From Deltaproteobacteria bacterium (GTDB lineage: Bacteria > Desulfobacterota > DSM-4660 > Desulfatiglandales > HGW-15): a DNA stretch of 7,061 nucleotides. A program made the position numbers and the translations under genes. This document shows, one piece after another, positions 5,100 through 7,061 of this stretch (positions are counted from its first letter, which is position 1; each line of letters opens with the position of its first letter). The notes under the pieces were generated by a model. It had not been told where the DNA came from. It did not search any database and saw only the letters and a list, made by a program, of their open reading frames with translations. Location of the stretch: the NCBI GenBank assembly GCA_030671095.1, contig DAOVAK010000140.1, forward strand, positions 1 through 7,061, given 5' to 3'.

Positions 5100-6326
5100 C
5101 TACATCACATCCTTATCACTTTCTTCAATGGCTCTATCAATCTCTGCCTTTAATGGAGCGGGTAATCCAGGAATATCCACACTTAAGAATCCCCGGACAA
5201 TTGTCGCAGTGGCCTCATCTTCGCTAAGCCCTCTGGACATCAAATAGGCGATCTCTTCATGGGCGATCTTGCCCACGGCTGCCTCATGGGACAGCTCCAC
5301 GCCATCAACGCGACCCTCCAATTCTGGTATGGCGTGAATCATGCCACCGTTAAGAAGCAGTCCACGGCACTCCAGATGGGCCTTAATCTCCGGTACCTCT
5401 CCTATCAAATGGCCCCTTGCAATGATCTTTCCACCGTTACTTATAGCGCGGGCAATAATTTCCGCCCTGTCTCCTTTCTCTTTCAGATAGATCCTGCCTC
5501 CGAGATCAAATTCGGAGCCAGGGCTGCCGACGATGATACTATAAAAACGGGCCACGGCATCCTTTCCGACCAAATGCGTTGTGGGATACATTTGCAGAGA
5601 ACGCACCGGTTTCATGCATATATAGTTGTTCAAAAAGAGCCCTCCCTCTTCCACCTGGGCGACAGAACGTGGTCGCACGAGCATCTCTTCCGCCCAATTA
5701 TGGATCATGGTAAAAGTCAATTTGGCGTTTTTCTTCACAAAGAATTCCGAGATCCCTACGTGCACACCTTTTTTCATATGAGGTGAGGTTGAACAGCCCG
5801 TGATGATGTGGAGCTCTGAGTTTTCTTCAGCAATGATAATATTGTGCACATTCTGCTGCAGACCATCTTTGTCTAAATAAAGGCATGCCTGGATAGGATA
5901 GATGGATTTGCTCCCGGGTAGCGCCCGGATGACATATCCGTCATGCAATCCCAGCTCTGCCGCAGAGGTGTATTTGTCGGTGTCCACAGCCGCCAGTTTC
6001 CAATAATAATCTCCAATCCAATCATACGCCTCCAGGGCTTTTCGGATGGGGATCACTTCAATCCCCTCCTGTTGGGAATGGCAGTGGATCACCGATGTGT
6101 CTTTCTGGAAGTAGGTCCCACCTCGATTCTTTTGTCTGACATCCAGTCCGGCCATAATGAGCCGCTGCTGCTCTTCCTCCGGAAGTTGGCACATGTCTTC
6201 ATCAGTCAGGTAAGAATGAGATACGGACGCAGCATCAAATTCCTCCAGGTTGATATCTGGGCCGATGGTTGCCTTTTTATCTTTAACCAGGGTCGCTCTT
6301 TCTCTTAACTCGTCCCTGTTATACAT
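5100..6326 (-). CDS. sufB: SufB-like Fe-S cluster assembly scaffold (SufB/SufD family)
   Basis: A 408-residue SufB/SufD-family protein, the beta-helix partner of the SufC ATPase on which Fe-S clusters are built. The C-terminal core is diagnostic: ECRGLLLNGG (319-328), then VELSHEAAVGKIAHEEIAYLMSRGL (343-367) in two adjoining blocks. Cys320 and Glu348 align by eye with the E. coli SufB Cys and Glu thought to take part in assembly, so it looks like a functional SufB rather than a SufD. It lacks the longer N-terminal part of classical SufB and resembles the short form of two-gene SufCB systems in archaea and anaerobes. The frame opens at a GTG (6335), but GAGGAG overlaps that codon and suits ATG 6326 with an 8-base spacer. 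It overlaps the end of sufC by 22 bases, which implies coupled translation. SufD-like is the alternative label. Confidence 0.9.
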   Translation of the reverse strand: MYNRDELRERATLVKDKKATIGPDINLEEFDAASVSHSYLTDEDMCQLPEEEQQRLIMAGLDVRQKNRGGTYFQKDTSVIHCHSQQEGIEVIPIRKALEAYDWIGDYYWKLAAVDTDKYTSAAELGLHDGYVIRALPGSKSIYPIQACLYLDKDGLQQNVHNIIIAEENSELHIITGCSTSPHMKKGVHVGISEFFVKKNAKLTFTMIHNWAEEMLVRPRSVAQVEEGGLFLNNYICMKPVRSLQMYPTTHLVGKDAVARFYSIIVGSPGSEFDLGGRIYLKEKGDRAEIIARAISNGGKIIARGHLIGEVPEIKAHLECRGLLLNGGMIHAIPELEGRVDGVELSHEAAVGKIAHEEIAYLMSRGLSEDEATATIVRGFLSVDIPGLPAPLKAEIDRAIEESDKDVM

Positions 6327-7060
6327 CGTACACACTCCTCGTATCCTGATTCACCAACACAGTTCAAGATTTCCCCTGGATTACTGACACAACTCAGCAT
6401 CCCATCATAGAGCACCTGCCCTTTATCAGCGGACACATAATCCAGAATGTATCCCGTATGGGTGATAATCAGTCCCATCTTTGTCCGCTCAAGCTTTATC
6501 TTCATCCTAGACTTGCTCTCTGTAGGCATCCCGTCTTTCTGCAACAGTTCAGCGATCGTGTGCCCCACCAAGGCTATATTTTCCAGATCCACCCCCGATT
6601 CAGGCTCATCAAAAAGCATCAGATCGGGATTCTGCGCCATCAATTGAAGCAACTCGGAACGTTTGATTTCACCGCCTGAAAAACCAGCATTCACATCCCG
6701 GTCTAACAATGTCTCAAAATTGACCCGCTTGGCCAGCTCATGTTCATCCACTCCTTCTTTGGCGCAGAGCTTGACCATTTGTCGGGTCTTTAGACCATTT
6801 ATCGTGGGAGGACGCTGGTAAGACATCCCAATTCCCAACTCTGCCCGCTCGTTTATGGGCAGGTGGGTAATATCCTGCCCTTTAAAACTCATTTTACCGG
6901 CCACCACCTTATATTGGGGGTAACCCATAATGGTCATCAGGAGAGATGTCTTTCCCGATCCGTTTGGACCAAAAAGCATATGTGTCTCTCCTGGATGAAT
7001 TTCCAGATCAATATGCTGAAGGATCACCTTTCCGGCGATTTCCACCTGCAAATCTTCTAT
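6305..7060 (-). CDS. sufC: SufC-like ABC ATPase of Fe-S assembly, N-terminus cut by window edge
   Basis: A soluble ABC-type ATPase that drives conformational change in the SufB scaffold; it is not a transporter subunit. Counting from a TTG at 7051: Walker A GPNGSGKT (28-35), Q-loop Gln79, signature FSGGE (124-128), Walker B LMLFDEP (144-150) and H-loop His198 in LIITHTG. The KRSELLQLM and DEPESGVD wording is typical of SufC. A basic insertion (about 171-193) precedes the H-loop, and the C-terminus carries GYEECVRC, a CxxC pair seen in archaeal-like forms. The frame remains open upstream of the TTG as IED to the right edge, matching the family start, so the true initiator is probably one to a few codons outside the window. 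The TTG should not be taken as the start. The partner sufB follows with overlap. Confidence 0.93.
   Translation of the reverse strand: MEDLQVEIAGKVILQHIDLEIHPGETHMLFGPNGSGKTSLLMTIMGYPQYKVVAGKMSFKGQDITHLPINERAELGIGMSYQRPPTINGLKTRQMVKLCAKEGVDEHELAKRVNFETLLDRDVNAGFSGGEIKRSELLQLMAQNPDLMLFDEPESGVDLENIALVGHTIAELLQKDGMPTESKSRMKIKLERTKMGLIITHTGYILDYVSADKGQVLYDGMLSCVSNPGEILNCVGESGYEECVRCITGTS
6335..6340 (-). promoter_or_regulatory. Shine-Dalgarno sequence of sufB inside sufC
   Basis: GAGGAG on the minus strand with an 8-base spacer to ATG 6326-6324. Its last base is the first base of the alternative GTG start, which argues against that GTG. Confidence 0.65.
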
Positions 7061-7061
7061 G

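Noticed and set aside
5259..5786. Plus-strand open frame inside sufB
   Set aside because: It is antisense to the most conserved part of a recognised SufB-like protein and has no motif of its own.
7049..7051. TTG as the true start of sufC
   Set aside because: The frame continues as IED upstream to the window edge, as expected for the SufC N-terminus, so the gene is cut by the edge.

Overview
The window looks like chromosomal housekeeping DNA from an anaerobic, probably deltaproteobacterial (Desulfobacterota-like) bacterium of roughly 50% GC. This guess rests on three things: a two-gene minimal SUF pair of the type common in anaerobes and archaea, a class 1B (Thermotoga/Bacillus-like) S-adenosylmethionine decarboxylase, and intergenic tracts of degenerate 7- and 8-bp repeats of a kind I associate with that group. 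The taxonomy is inference; no marker gene here settles it.

Layout: bases 1-135 (+) hold the C-terminus of a RelE/ParE-type toxin, cut by the window edge. Bases 251-1642 (+) encode TilS, the tRNA(Ile) lysidine synthetase. A 310-base convergent gap (1643-1952) holds a 12-bp palindrome, a clean 8-bp tandem repeat tract and a possible small hairpin. All later genes are on the minus strand. Read in the direction of transcription they are sufC (7060-6305, cut by the right edge), sufB-like (6326-5100), ilvE-like branched-chain aminotransferase (4923-3850), mtnA (3551-2499) and speD (2342-1953).

Functionally the minus-strand genes form two blocks. SufC and SufB overlap by 22 bases and would form an ATPase/scaffold pair for Fe-S cluster assembly. 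The second block, ilvE-mtnA-speD, fits polyamine synthesis and methionine salvage. SpeD makes decarboxylated SAM. Spermidine synthase (not in the window) would release methylthioadenosine. MtnA isomerises the derived methylthioribose-1-phosphate. A branched-chain aminotransferase can, in some bacteria, carry out the final transamination to methionine, although its ordinary role is Leu/Ile/Val synthesis.

Three start codons differ from the longest open frame. mtnA starts at 3551 because the upstream extension is repeat DNA. speD probably starts with TTG at 2342, supported by a near-perfect Shine-Dalgarno sequence and by family residue numbering. sufB probably starts with ATG at 6326. A strong sigma70-like promoter overlaps the mtnA stop codon and would give speD its own leader of about 125 nt containing a perfect 9-bp hairpin. 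I found no obviously new system. The leader of speD and the dispersed 8-bp repeat family are the items most worth a second look.
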